This document shows positions 52,792 to 60,628 of a DNA stretch of 64,000 nt, in pieces. Where the stretch lies: positions 124,001-188,000 of the forward strand of contig NZ_QCZF01000001.1 of the NCBI RefSeq assembly GCF_003075095.1. Direction: 5' to 3'. How positions within the stretch are numbered: position 1 is the stretch's first letter; every line of letters begins with the position of its first letter. The notes beneath the pieces are model-generated. The model was not told the DNA's origin and ran no database searches. It worked only from the letters and a program-made list of their open reading frames with translations. The DNA comes from Blastococcus litoris (lineage in GTDB: Bacteria > Actinomycetota > Actinomycetes > Mycobacteriales > Geodermatophilaceae). A program made the position numbers and the translations under genes.

Positions 52792-53154
52792 ATGGCCGTC
52801 AGCTTCAGCACCGTCGACGAGTACGCGGCCGCGCTGCCCGAGGACGCGCGGACGGTGCTGGGGGAGGTCCGCCGCATCGTTGCCCGCGTCGTCCCGGGCG
52901 TCGGCGAGACGATCAGCTACCGGATGCCCACGTTCGTGCTCGACGGCAGGCCGCTGGTCCACGCGGCGGCCTGGAAGAAGCACCTGGGGCTGTACCCGCT
53001 CCCCCCGATGGACGGCGAACTGGCGGGCGAGGTCGAGCCGTACCGCGGCGCCAAGGACGCGATGCAGCTGCGCTACGACCGGCCCGTGCCCTACGACCTG
53101 GTCGAGCGGGTCGTCGCCGTCCTGCTCGAGCGGCGCCGCGCGGCCACCCCCTGA
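52792..53154 (+). CDS. DUF1801 family protein
   Basis: 120 residues. The fold signature (VRRIVARVVPGVGETISYRMPTF, HAAAWKKHLGLYPL, RGAKDAMQLRYDRPVPYDLVERVV) is that of the DUF1801/YdhG family, iron-chaperone frataxin-like fold. Biochemical function is not established for most members. ATG 52792. Confidence 0.85.
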   Translation: MAVSFSTVDEYAAALPEDARTVLGEVRRIVARVVPGVGETISYRMPTFVLDGRPLVHAAAWKKHLGLYPLPPMDGELAGEVEPYRGAKDAMQLRYDRPVPYDLVERVVAVLLERRRAATP

Positions 53155-53172
53155 CGACGGGCCGCCCGTCGT
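53154..53172. terminator. Hairpin at the DUF1801 stop
   Basis: Perfect 8-bp stem ACGACGGG / CCCGTCGT with loop CCG, starting at the last base of the stop codon. Further GC-rich complementarity follows to about 53205. Confidence 0.5.
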
Positions 53173-53552
53173 GCTGGCCGCCGGCGGGCGACGGGCGTGC
53201 CGGACAGGGAAATGGGCCCCGGGGCGTGCCTCGCCGATCCCGTCGGACGCGGATCACCCGTACGGTCGGACCCAGCCATCGGCGGGTTCAGAGTCCAGCT
53301 CCCGTGGTCAGGTTCCATCGGTCGGTCTGCGACCGGTGGAACCGCCCCTCTCCGGTGGATCGCGCCACACCGAGCGCCGCGCGATCGTCATGCTCGCGAT
53401 GAGCTCCGGTCGCTAGGGTCGGACCTGGACGCCGAGAGCCCGCGTCCACGAGCGCGTCACACAGCGGCGTGCTGCAGATGGTTCACGGGTGAGCGCCCGG
53501 GGCTGTCGGCCGAGGTCATCCGTCCCCGGTGTCACCGACCGGAGCCCTGGCC
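53173..53552 (+). other. 380-base region without a gene
   Basis: Contains GC-rich inverted sequence near 53180-53205 and no convincing coding potential. Several overlapping frames are open but lack SD and family similarity. It presumably carries the promoter of the GAF-ANTAR gene. I see no clear -35/-10 pair. Confidence 0.4.
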
Positions 53553-54278
53553 ATGAGCGATTCCCGCCGTTCGACGACGACGCACCGGGCCCTCGAGCAG
53601 CTCGGTGCCCTGGCGCTGCGGGACCACTCGATGGACTCCCTGCTGCGGCGGGTCGTCGAGCTGACCACGATGGTGATGCCCAGGCCCACCGAGTCGTCGG
53701 TCTTCCTCGTGCTCGACGGCAGGCCGGAGGCGGTGGTGTCCAGCGGCCCGCTGGCGCTGGAGGCCGACGAGGTCCAGTTCGGTCACGGGGAGGGGCCCTG
53801 CCTGCACGCCGCGGGCAGCGGCGAGGTCACCGAGGTCCCGGACACCCTCTCCGAGACCCGATGGCGGAACTACATGGGCCGTGTGGTCGAGCTGGGCGTG
53901 CGCAGCTCGCTCTCCGTCCCGCTCCCCGTCAGCGAGGGGAGCATCGGGGCACTCAACATCTACGCGCGGGAACCCCGGGCCTTCGACGAGGAGGCGCGTG
54001 CGGCGGCCATGCACTTCGTGCCGTACGCGGCGATCGCCGTGGGCAACATGCAGGCCTACGCGGACGCCCGGAGCACGGCGGAGAACCTGCAGGCGGCGCT
54101 GGCATCTCGTGCGGTGATCGACCAGGCCAAGGGCATCCTCATGGAACGGTTCAGGCTGACCGCCGACAAGGCGTTCCAGGTGCTGGCCCAGACCTCGATG
54201 AAGCAGAACATCAAGGTGCGGGTGGTCGCCGAGGAGCTCGTCCGCACCGGCGAGCTGCCGGGGACGCTCCGCTGCTGA
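53553..54278 (+). CDS. GAF-ANTAR domain regulator (RNA-binding antiterminator type)
   Basis: A 241-residue protein. GAF sensor domain (about 15-170; VFLVLDGRPEAVVSSGP, GHGEGPCLHAAGSGEVTEVPD, RSSLSVPLPVSEGSIGALNIYA) and a C-terminal ANTAR domain (about 185-235; ALASRAVIDQAKGILMERFRLTADKAFQVL) with conserved Ala, Ala/Gly and aromatic positions. ANTAR domains bind tandem hairpin RNA and cause antitermination. The cysteine of EGPCLHAA may be a redox or ligand position. ATG 53553 (GGAG eight bases upstream) preferred over GTG 53529. No partner kinase nearby. Confidence 0.9.
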   Translation: MSDSRRSTTTHRALEQLGALALRDHSMDSLLRRVVELTTMVMPRPTESSVFLVLDGRPEAVVSSGPLALEADEVQFGHGEGPCLHAAGSGEVTEVPDTLSETRWRNYMGRVVELGVRSSLSVPLPVSEGSIGALNIYAREPRAFDEEARAAAMHFVPYAAIAVGNMQAYADARSTAENLQAALASRAVIDQAKGILMERFRLTADKAFQVLAQTSMKQNIKVRVVAEELVRTGELPGTLRC

Positions 54279-54327
54279 GCGGTCGTCGCCCGCCTCAGGT
54301 GCAGGGCGGTGACGGGACGGTCGGACC

Positions 54328-56496
54328 TCAGCGGACCGGCTGCGGGTCCCTGGGGTCGACGGCCGGCACGCGGGCGAGCGCGGTGACGCTGTCCTCGCCG
54401 ATCGCGGCACCCTCGCCGGTCGGCTCGGGGTGGCCGAGATCGGTCAGCCAGCCGCGCAGCACGCGGTGCAGCTGCTCGGCACCGACGACCTCGCCGGGCG
54501 CCGTCCAGGCCTTCGGGTAGGCCAGCAGCGCGTGCTGCTGGGGGCCGCCGAGACCTCCGTGCGAGCCGACGTGCGGCTCGAACGGGGACGCCTCGTCGGT
54601 GTCGGGGTCGTACCGGCTGTTGATCACGACGTCGGCGCAGTGCGGGAAGGCCGAGACGCGGGCGACCAGCGCCGCGGCGTGCTCGCCGTAGGGGAGCAGG
54701 GGATCGGTGCCGACGACGACGCCGGACGCCAGCCGGTGCAGCCCGTCGCGGCCGAGCACGACCGGGCCGAACTCCTCGGAGTGCACGAGGAGGAAGCCGA
54801 CGCCGTCGTGGTCGACCAGCCCGGGCAGGAGCGCGGGCCAGTGCCGCTCGATCTCCTCCAGCGAGACCCGGCCGGGGATGTCGGGGAAGGACACCATCGC
54901 CTGGTGGCCGGAGACCACGCAGACGACGCCGGGCGCCACGCGCGGCACGTCGCCGGCCATCCCGGGCTCGACGTCGTGGTCGTGACGGACCGCTCCGGCC
55001 CGCTCCACCCGCTCGCGCAGCCGCCGGGCGATCATGCCGCCGCCCTCGCCGAGCGCGGTGGCCACCTGCCAGCCCTCGACCGGGCGCCGGCTGTCCCGGG
55101 TGCCCGTGGTCGGCGCCGTCCCGGGCGACCCGCAGAGCCGGCCGACCAGGTCCTCGACCGTCTCGCCGAACCGGTCGGCGAATGCCCAGCCCTGGGTCTG
55201 GCCGTGGTCGGAGAGGACGACGAGGTGGTACTCCCGCGGCGCCAGCGAGGCCGCCCGGTGCAGGCGGCCGAGCTGCTGGTCGATGCTGCGCAGCACGGCC
55301 AGGCTGTCGGCCCGCTCCAGCCCGCCGTGGTGGGCGGCCTCGTCGTAGCCCAGGAAGTCGGAGTAGACGACGGGGCGCCCGGCCAGCATGTCCTCGAGCA
55401 GCGCGAAGACGACGACGTCGCGGGAGATGACGGTGACCCCGGGGCGGGCCAGGGGGTAGATCCCGCCGCGGGAGACGCGGGGCCGGACGTCGTCGCGCCG
55501 CTCGCGGGCCGAGGCGGCCAGCTCGCGGACGATGTCGACGGCCGAGACGCCGAGGGTGCGCAGCGCGTTGACCGGGCTGGCGAAGTAGGCGTAGTAGCCC
55601 GAGCCGACGCGGTCGCGGGTGCGGCGCGTCCGCCGCGCGCGGGCCGGCACGACGTGCGACAGCGAGCTCATCGTGAGGCTGACGTGGGCGGCGTCGCCGG
55701 TGAACAGGTTGCCGCGGCCGGCGCCGTCCGGGGCGAGCAGCCCGCGCCCGTCGGAGTGCCGCCGCTCGACCTCGACGGCGTCGGCCGGGTGCGAGACGCG
55801 GGTGATGTGGTCGCGGTCCTTCTCGTACCAGCGGAACCCGAGGATGTCGTGGTTGGAGCCGTGCAGGATGCCGCTGACCGAGGCGCCGGTCTGCGAGCTC
55901 CAGTCGGTGTGCCAGGACGTCATCGTGTGGCTGCCCGAGCGGATCCAGGCGGCCAGGTTCGGCATCCAGCCGTCGCGGACCGCGCGACGGGCGGTGTCGT
56001 AGGCGAGCGCGTCGATCTGCAGGAAGAGCACGCCCGGTGGCCGGTCGCCCTCCGCGGCGGCAGCCGTGGCGCGGCGGCGGGCCCGGCGGAAGAAGATCTC
56101 GTCCTCGTCGACGGCGAGCAGGCTGCTGACCAGACCGGAGACCGCGGCGAGCACGACCGCCACGACCACCGCCTCGCTCAGGCCCGCCACCACCACGCCG
56201 GGGATGGCGAAGGAGACGGCGAGCACCAGCGCCCCGAAGAGCAGGAAGCTGCCCAGGCCGAGGGTGAAGAAGGCGATCGGCAGGGCCACGCGCATGACCA
56301 GCGGCCAGGCCAGCGCCGACAGCAGGCCCAGCAGCAGCGCCATCACCGGCGCCTGCCACCAGGACGGCAGCTCGAAGCCCTCGACCCGGTGGCTGAGCAC
56401 CACGAGCGCGCCGGTGACGGCCGCCCACGTGGCGACGACGCGGGCGAGGGTGCGGCCGGTGCGCAGCAGCCGGCCGTGCGGAGGGGCGGTGCTCAC
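54328..56496 (-). CDS. Fusion of holin-4-like membrane domain and alkaline-phosphatase-superfamily enzyme
   Basis: A 722-residue protein. Residues 1-140 form four predicted TM helices of the Phage_holin_4_2 family type. The rest is a type I phosphodiesterase/alkaline phosphatase fold: FLQIDALAYD (metal Asp), nucleophile region SSQTGASVSG, DFLGYDEAAHHGG, VVLSDHGQTQG, and SGHQAMVSF, with the metal-binding Asp/His residues present. Orientation suggests the enzyme domain is cytoplasmic or surface, depending on TM count. Last gene of a coupled MBL-DedA-holin/phosphatase operon, consistent with envelope lipid or polymer metabolism. Despite the name, there is no phage context. Confidence 0.86.
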   Translation of the reverse strand: MSTAPPHGRLLRTGRTLARVVATWAAVTGALVVLSHRVEGFELPSWWQAPVMALLLGLLSALAWPLVMRVALPIAFFTLGLGSFLLFGALVLAVSFAIPGVVVAGLSEAVVVAVVLAAVSGLVSSLLAVDEDEIFFRRARRRATAAAAEGDRPPGVLFLQIDALAYDTARRAVRDGWMPNLAAWIRSGSHTMTSWHTDWSSQTGASVSGILHGSNHDILGFRWYEKDRDHITRVSHPADAVEVERRHSDGRGLLAPDGAGRGNLFTGDAAHVSLTMSSLSHVVPARARRTRRTRDRVGSGYYAYFASPVNALRTLGVSAVDIVRELAASARERRDDVRPRVSRGGIYPLARPGVTVISRDVVVFALLEDMLAGRPVVYSDFLGYDEAAHHGGLERADSLAVLRSIDQQLGRLHRAASLAPREYHLVVLSDHGQTQGWAFADRFGETVEDLVGRLCGSPGTAPTTGTRDSRRPVEGWQVATALGEGGGMIARRLRERVERAGAVRHDHDVEPGMAGDVPRVAPGVVCVVSGHQAMVSFPDIPGRVSLEEIERHWPALLPGLVDHDGVGFLLVHSEEFGPVVLGRDGLHRLASGVVVGTDPLLPYGEHAAALVARVSAFPHCADVVINSRYDPDTDEASPFEPHVGSHGGLGGPQQHALLAYPKAWTAPGEVVGAEQLHRVLRGWLTDLGHPEPTGEGAAIGEDSVTALARVPAVDPRDPQPVR

Positions 56497-57122
56497 GATG
56501 ACTCGCAGTGCTCCGGCTCGGGGGCGGTGTGCACCGCACGGCGACGGCGGGCGCTGACCAGGTTCGTGACCGCGCCGACCGCGAGGACGAGGACGGTCGC
56601 GACCAGCATGGCGATCAGCGGGGAGTCGAAGATGCCGCCGCTGACCACGCCGAGCAGCGCGTAGGCCAGCGCCCACAGGAAGGCGGCGAGCAGGGACGCC
56701 GGCACCAGCCGCCGCCACGGGTAGGCGAGCGCGCCCGCGGCGACCAGGACCGGGATGCGGCCCGCGGGCAGCAGCCGGCCGGCCACGATGATCTGCCAGC
56801 CGTGCGCCCGGAACTGCTCGCGCACCTCGTCGATCCGCTCGGCGTGCTGGCCTCGGGTGACCCAGCGGACCGCCGACGGGCCGCCGAAGCGGCAGATCGC
56901 GAAGGTGATCAGGTCGCCGGCCAGCGCGGCCAGGGTGGCCACCGCGAGGACGACGGTCAGCCCGAGGCTGTCGGTGGTCATCGCGAAGGCGGCGGCGGTG
57001 CCGACGACCAGGCCGGTGGGGACCACCGGGACGATCGAGCCGAGCAGGACCAGGCCGAAGAGCAGGGGGTAGCCCACGGCGTCGTGGCCGTCCCAGGCGG
57101 AGCCGAGCAGGTCGAGGTTCAT
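56493..57122 (-). CDS. DedA family membrane protein
   Basis: A 209-residue polytopic protein with five or six hydrophobic segments. DedA features: GSIVPVVPTGLVVGTAAA near the N-terminus, GDLITFAICRFGG, and FRAHGWQIIVAGRLLPAGRIPVLVAAGALAYPWRRL, in which the Arg-x-x-Pro-x-x-Arg motif is typical. Members act in undecaprenyl-phosphate or lipid flipping and envelope stability. Coupled at both ends by ATGA and GTGA overlaps. Confidence 0.9.
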   Translation of the reverse strand: MNLDLLGSAWDGHDAVGYPLLFGLVLLGSIVPVVPTGLVVGTAAAFAMTTDSLGLTVVLAVATLAALAGDLITFAICRFGGPSAVRWVTRGQHAERIDEVREQFRAHGWQIIVAGRLLPAGRIPVLVAAGALAYPWRRLVPASLLAAFLWALAYALLGVVSGGIFDSPLIAMLVATVLVLAVGAVTNLVSARRRRAVHTAPEPEHCESS

Positions 57123-57928
57123 GCCGCTGCTGCCTCGGAGAGGTCGACCGCGGCCCCGGGCTCGGTGACGACGACGCGGGTGGCCAGGCCGCGCGCGGCG
57201 ACCTCGGTGGCGAATGCGCGCGGCGGGTCGACCAGCAACCGCCGCATACGAGCCCGCAACGGGGAGGGGACCGACGCCATTCCGGCGATGGTCAGCGTCC
57301 CCCAGTGGACGGGGACCGCGAACGCCGGGCGGACGAGACCCACGGCGTCCGCCGCGGTGACCGGGTCGAGGTGGCCCGGGCCGAGCGTGGGCCCCCAGCC
57401 CCAGACGGGCAGCAGCGCGACGTCGACGTCCCGCTCGCCGATCAGCTCCATGCCCTCGTAGAGACCGGTGTCGCCGCTGACGTACACGCACGCCCCGCCG
57501 CCCTCGAGCAGGAACCCGATGGCCTCGGTGTCCGGCCCGTGCGTGGACCGCGGGCCCCAGCGGTGGCCGCTGTGCTCGGCGCGGACGGCGGTGATCCGCA
57601 GGTCGCCGTCGGAGACCGCCTCGCCGGCCGAGAGCTCGTCGACGTTGGGGAAGCCGCGGCCGCGCAGCCAGCCGGCGGCCCCCCGCGGGACGACGATCCT
57701 GGTGCGCGGCCCGACCGTGCGCAGCGACGGGATGTGCAGGTGGTCGCCGTGCAGGTGGCTGATCAGGACGACGTCGACGCCGGCCCACGTCGTCGGGTCG
57801 GGCAGCGGCACGACCCGGCGGAGCAGGCCGACGGTGGGCGCGAGCAGGGGATCGGTGAGCACGGTGCGCCCGGCCAGCTCGACGCGGACGGTCGAGTGGC
57901 CCAGGAAGTGCAGCTCCGGGCTCGTCAC
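57119..57928 (-). CDS. MBL-fold metallohydrolase
   Basis: A 269-residue metallo-beta-lactamase-fold enzyme with SHLHGDHLH (metal ligands), YVSGDTGLYEG and FAVPVHWGTL, and C-terminal region as in the UlaG/NAPE-PLD-like group. NAPE-PLD similarity with DedA and phosphatase neighbours suggests phospholipid turnover, which is inference. GTG 57928 chosen since a promoter -10 (AATACT) ends six bases before it, giving a leaderless mRNA. Confidence 0.86.
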   Translation of the reverse strand: MTSPELHFLGHSTVRVELAGRTVLTDPLLAPTVGLLRRVVPLPDPTTWAGVDVVLISHLHGDHLHIPSLRTVGPRTRIVVPRGAAGWLRGRGFPNVDELSAGEAVSDGDLRITAVRAEHSGHRWGPRSTHGPDTEAIGFLLEGGGACVYVSGDTGLYEGMELIGERDVDVALLPVWGWGPTLGPGHLDPVTAADAVGLVRPAFAVPVHWGTLTIAGMASVPSPLRARMRRLLVDPPRAFATEVAARGLATRVVVTEPGAAVDLSEAAAA

Positions 57929-57934
57929 GGCGCC

Positions 57935-57964
57935 AGTATTCGCGGAGGCGGAGACAGTTCCCAA
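57935..57964 (-). promoter_or_regulatory. Predicted leaderless promoter of the MBL-DedA operon
   Basis: On the minus strand: TTGGGA (57964-57959), 18-base spacer, AATACT (57940-57935), then six bases to GTG 57928. Transcription would start at or next to the GTG. Confidence 0.5.
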
Positions 57965-58028
57965 GGCGTTTGCGCCCGTCTGGGGGTGGCCGGCGGCGGA
58001 AATGGGGGCAAACCCTGAGCCGGCTTCC

Positions 58029-58046
58029 TGTGCAGAAAGCTGTACA
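58029..58046. terminator. Weak hairpin after the GGDEF-EAL gene
   Basis: TGTGCAG-AAAG-CTGTACA, 7 bp including one G-U pair, six bases beyond the stop of the minus-strand gene. Weak; marks the end of the c-di-GMP pair. Confidence 0.3.
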
Positions 58047-58051
58047 CCGGG

Positions 58052-60628
58052 TCAGACCGCGGGGACGGCGACCAGCGCGGCGAGCTCGTCGGCGTCGAGG
58101 TCGTGCGGGTGGAGCCGGCCGTTGAGCAGCGCGGCGCCCGCGGCGAGCACGGCGTCGCGCAGCTCCGGCGTGCTGATCCCGCCGGCGATGGTGGTCAGGC
58201 CGAAGCCGCTGTTCGTGCGCAGGATGGCCGCCAGCACCTGGAGGGCGCGGTCGGTGTCGTCCCGGGCGGCGAGTGCGGCGACGTCGACCCGGACCATGTC
58301 CAGCTGCAGGCGGGCGAGCAGCGCGAACAGGCTGTGGCCCATGCCGTAGTTGTCGAGGCACAGCTTCACGCCGGTGGCCCGTGCCACCTCGAGCTCGGGC
58401 ACGAGGGCCGCGGTGCCCGCGAGGAGGGTCTCCTCGGTGAACGACAGGGTGAGGCGCTCGGCCGGCAGGCCGGAGGCGCGCAGCGCCCCGGCGACCTCGG
58501 CCGCCAGGCCCTCCGCCGTCACGACGCCGGCCGGGAGGCTCACGGCGACGCCGATCCTGTCGTCGGGGAGCTGCGCGGCCATCCGGGTCGCCTCGTGCAG
58601 CATCCAGGTCTGCAGCTCGGCGGCGCGGCCCTGGCGCTCGGCGAAGCCCCACAGCTCGAGACCGCGGACGGCGGCGTGCTCCGGGTGGCTCCACATGGGG
58701 ACGGCGTGGACGAGCTCGATGCGGCCGTCCGGGGAGACGGCGGCGTCCATGCGCAGGCTGAACACGCCCTCGGCGACGACGTCCTGGAAGTCGGGCTCGC
58801 TCTCGACGCCGGGCGCGGGGGCGTCGTCGCCCGCGACGCGGACGCAGCCCTTGCCGGCCTGCTTCGCGGCGCGCAGCGCGGCGTCGGCCTCGCGGAAGGC
58901 GACCTGGCCGCCGGCGGCGCCGAGCTCGGCGACACCGACGCTGGCCCCCACGGCGAAGGTGCCGTCGGGGGTGCGGTGCGGCATGCCGAGGGTGTCGACG
59001 ACCCGCTGCGCGACCTCCTCCGCCTCGGGAAGCGAACCGGTCACCAGGACGGCGAACTCGTCACCGCCGAGGCGGGCGACCAGGTCGTCGTCGCGGACGA
59101 CGGTGTGCAGACGGCGGGCCACCTCGACCAGCAGCTGGTCGCCGGCCTCGTGCCCGGCGACGTCGTTGACGGCCTTGAACCCGTCGAGGTCGAGCACCAG
59201 CAGGCAGCGCTCCTCCTCGGAGCCCGCGCCCAGCTCGCGGAAGAGCATGGCGCGGTTGGGCAGGGCGGTGAGGTGGTCGGTGTAGGCCATGCGCTCGAGC
59301 TCGCGCTCGCGGCGGCGGCGCTTGGTGACGTCGCGCAGGTAGAGGACGCGGCGGCCGCTGCCCGGCCGCTCGGTCGAGGTCGCCTCCAGCTCGCGGGCGG
59401 AGCCGTCGGCGGGGACGACGCGGAAGTGCAGCGGCGGGCCCTCGCCGGCGGGCACCTCGACGGTGGCGGCGGACACGGCGTCCCGGTCGGCGGGGTCGAC
59501 GAGGTCGAGCAGCGACACCTCGTCCTCGGCGTCGGCGCGCAGCCCGAGCAGGCTGCGCGCGGCCGGCGAGGTGAACAGCAGCCGGAACTCGGCGTCCATG
59601 ATCGCGATGCCGTCGGAGCTGGCCTCGATCAGCTCGCGGAAGTCCTCCTCGCTGCGGACGAGGTCCTCGGTCATGCGGCCGTCCTCGCGCATCCGGAGGA
59701 CCAGGCGCACGGCCATGAGCGTGAGGACGAGCGCGATCCCGAACTCGGCGGCGCTCGAGTGCGAGTGGTCGCGCCACTCCATGAGCCCGATGGCGACGGG
59801 CATCGAGAGCAGGGCGCCCACGACCAGCGCCATGCCCAGGGGGCTGACGACCGGGGCGGCCGCGCGCTCGGTGTGGTCGGCGAAGCGCTTCGGGGCGAAG
59901 CTCGCCGCGATCACGACCGTCTGCAGACCCATGGCCACAGCGACGTCCGAGGTCGCCGTCCAGACGGCGGACGGGTCGATGATCGCCATGGCCTCGGCCA
60001 CGCCGCCCGTGGCCTGCCAGCCGACGGCGCCGATCATGACGCTGACCGAGCGGCGCAGCGCCGCCGTCGAGACGGTGCACAGCGCGCCGGCGCCCCCGAG
60101 CATGACCGCGGCGTAGGCGCCGTACATGAGCACGAGCGAGCGCAGGTCGTCGGGGGCGTTCGCCGGGTTGACGATCGGGGTGCGCAGCACCTCGGTGACG
60201 ACGAGCAGCGCGACGGTGATGGTGAGGCCGTCGACGACCAGCGCCGGCCAGCGGGTGCGGCTGACCCGGCGGGCGAGCAGGCCGCAGACCAGCAGCGGCG
60301 AGACGGCACCGGCGAAGAGGAGGACGTCGTCGAAGCCGAAGCCGTCCAGCGCCGGGCCGGGGAAGGCGGCGGCCAGCCACTGGGCCGTCATGAACAGCAG
60401 CGCGGCCACGCCGACGATCCGCCAGGGGCGGCCGGCGGTGCGGTCCATGCCGCGGGCGATGCGGAAGGCCTCCCACGCCGAGCTCGCGGCGACGGCGCCG
60501 AGGACGACCTCGTCCCACTGCATGCCGGTGCCGTCGGGTGCGCTGAACGGCACGGTGACGGCCAGGCCGAGGAGGCCCAGCGGCACGGTCCAGCGGACGC
60601 TGCGGGGGAGCTCCCGCAGGCCGATCAC
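58052..60628 (-). CDS. Membrane PAS-GGDEF protein with degenerate EAL domain
   Basis: 858 residues. Eight or so hydrophobic segments (residues about 10-300), PAS (about 320-440: FRELIEASSDGIAIMDAEFRLLFTSPAAR), GGDEF domain with intact RLGGDEF signature near 520 and an RxxD inhibition site (RDDD) just before it, then an EAL-type domain (about 610-858). In that domain EAL reads VHAVPMW and the DDFGTGYSS loop reads DNYGMGHSLF, so phosphodiesterase residues are lost. Predicted active diguanylate cyclase. GTG 60628 overlaps the upstream gene stop (GTGA), so its translation follows the partner. Confidence 0.9.
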   Translation of the reverse strand: MIGLRELPRSVRWTVPLGLLGLAVTVPFSAPDGTGMQWDEVVLGAVAASSAWEAFRIARGMDRTAGRPWRIVGVAALLFMTAQWLAAAFPGPALDGFGFDDVLLFAGAVSPLLVCGLLARRVSRTRWPALVVDGLTITVALLVVTEVLRTPIVNPANAPDDLRSLVLMYGAYAAVMLGGAGALCTVSTAALRRSVSVMIGAVGWQATGGVAEAMAIIDPSAVWTATSDVAVAMGLQTVVIAASFAPKRFADHTERAAAPVVSPLGMALVVGALLSMPVAIGLMEWRDHSHSSAAEFGIALVLTLMAVRLVLRMREDGRMTEDLVRSEEDFRELIEASSDGIAIMDAEFRLLFTSPAARSLLGLRADAEDEVSLLDLVDPADRDAVSAATVEVPAGEGPPLHFRVVPADGSARELEATSTERPGSGRRVLYLRDVTKRRRRERELERMAYTDHLTALPNRAMLFRELGAGSEEERCLLVLDLDGFKAVNDVAGHEAGDQLLVEVARRLHTVVRDDDLVARLGGDEFAVLVTGSLPEAEEVAQRVVDTLGMPHRTPDGTFAVGASVGVAELGAAGGQVAFREADAALRAAKQAGKGCVRVAGDDAPAPGVESEPDFQDVVAEGVFSLRMDAAVSPDGRIELVHAVPMWSHPEHAAVRGLELWGFAERQGRAAELQTWMLHEATRMAAQLPDDRIGVAVSLPAGVVTAEGLAAEVAGALRASGLPAERLTLSFTEETLLAGTAALVPELEVARATGVKLCLDNYGMGHSLFALLARLQLDMVRVDVAALAARDDTDRALQVLAAILRTNSGFGLTTIAGGISTPELRDAVLAAGAALLNGRLHPHDLDADELAALVAVPAV

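Noticed and set aside
54328-56496. Prophage remnant suggested by the holin-like domain
   Set aside because: The domain is fused to a phosphodiesterase in a housekeeping-like operon; no other phage gene, integrase or attachment site is nearby.
57990-58050. c-di-GMP (GEMM) riboswitch on the plus strand, from GGGGGCAAACCC
   Set aside because: The second conserved half (GGACGCAAAGCC) is missing and no plus-strand gene follows for more than 4 kb.
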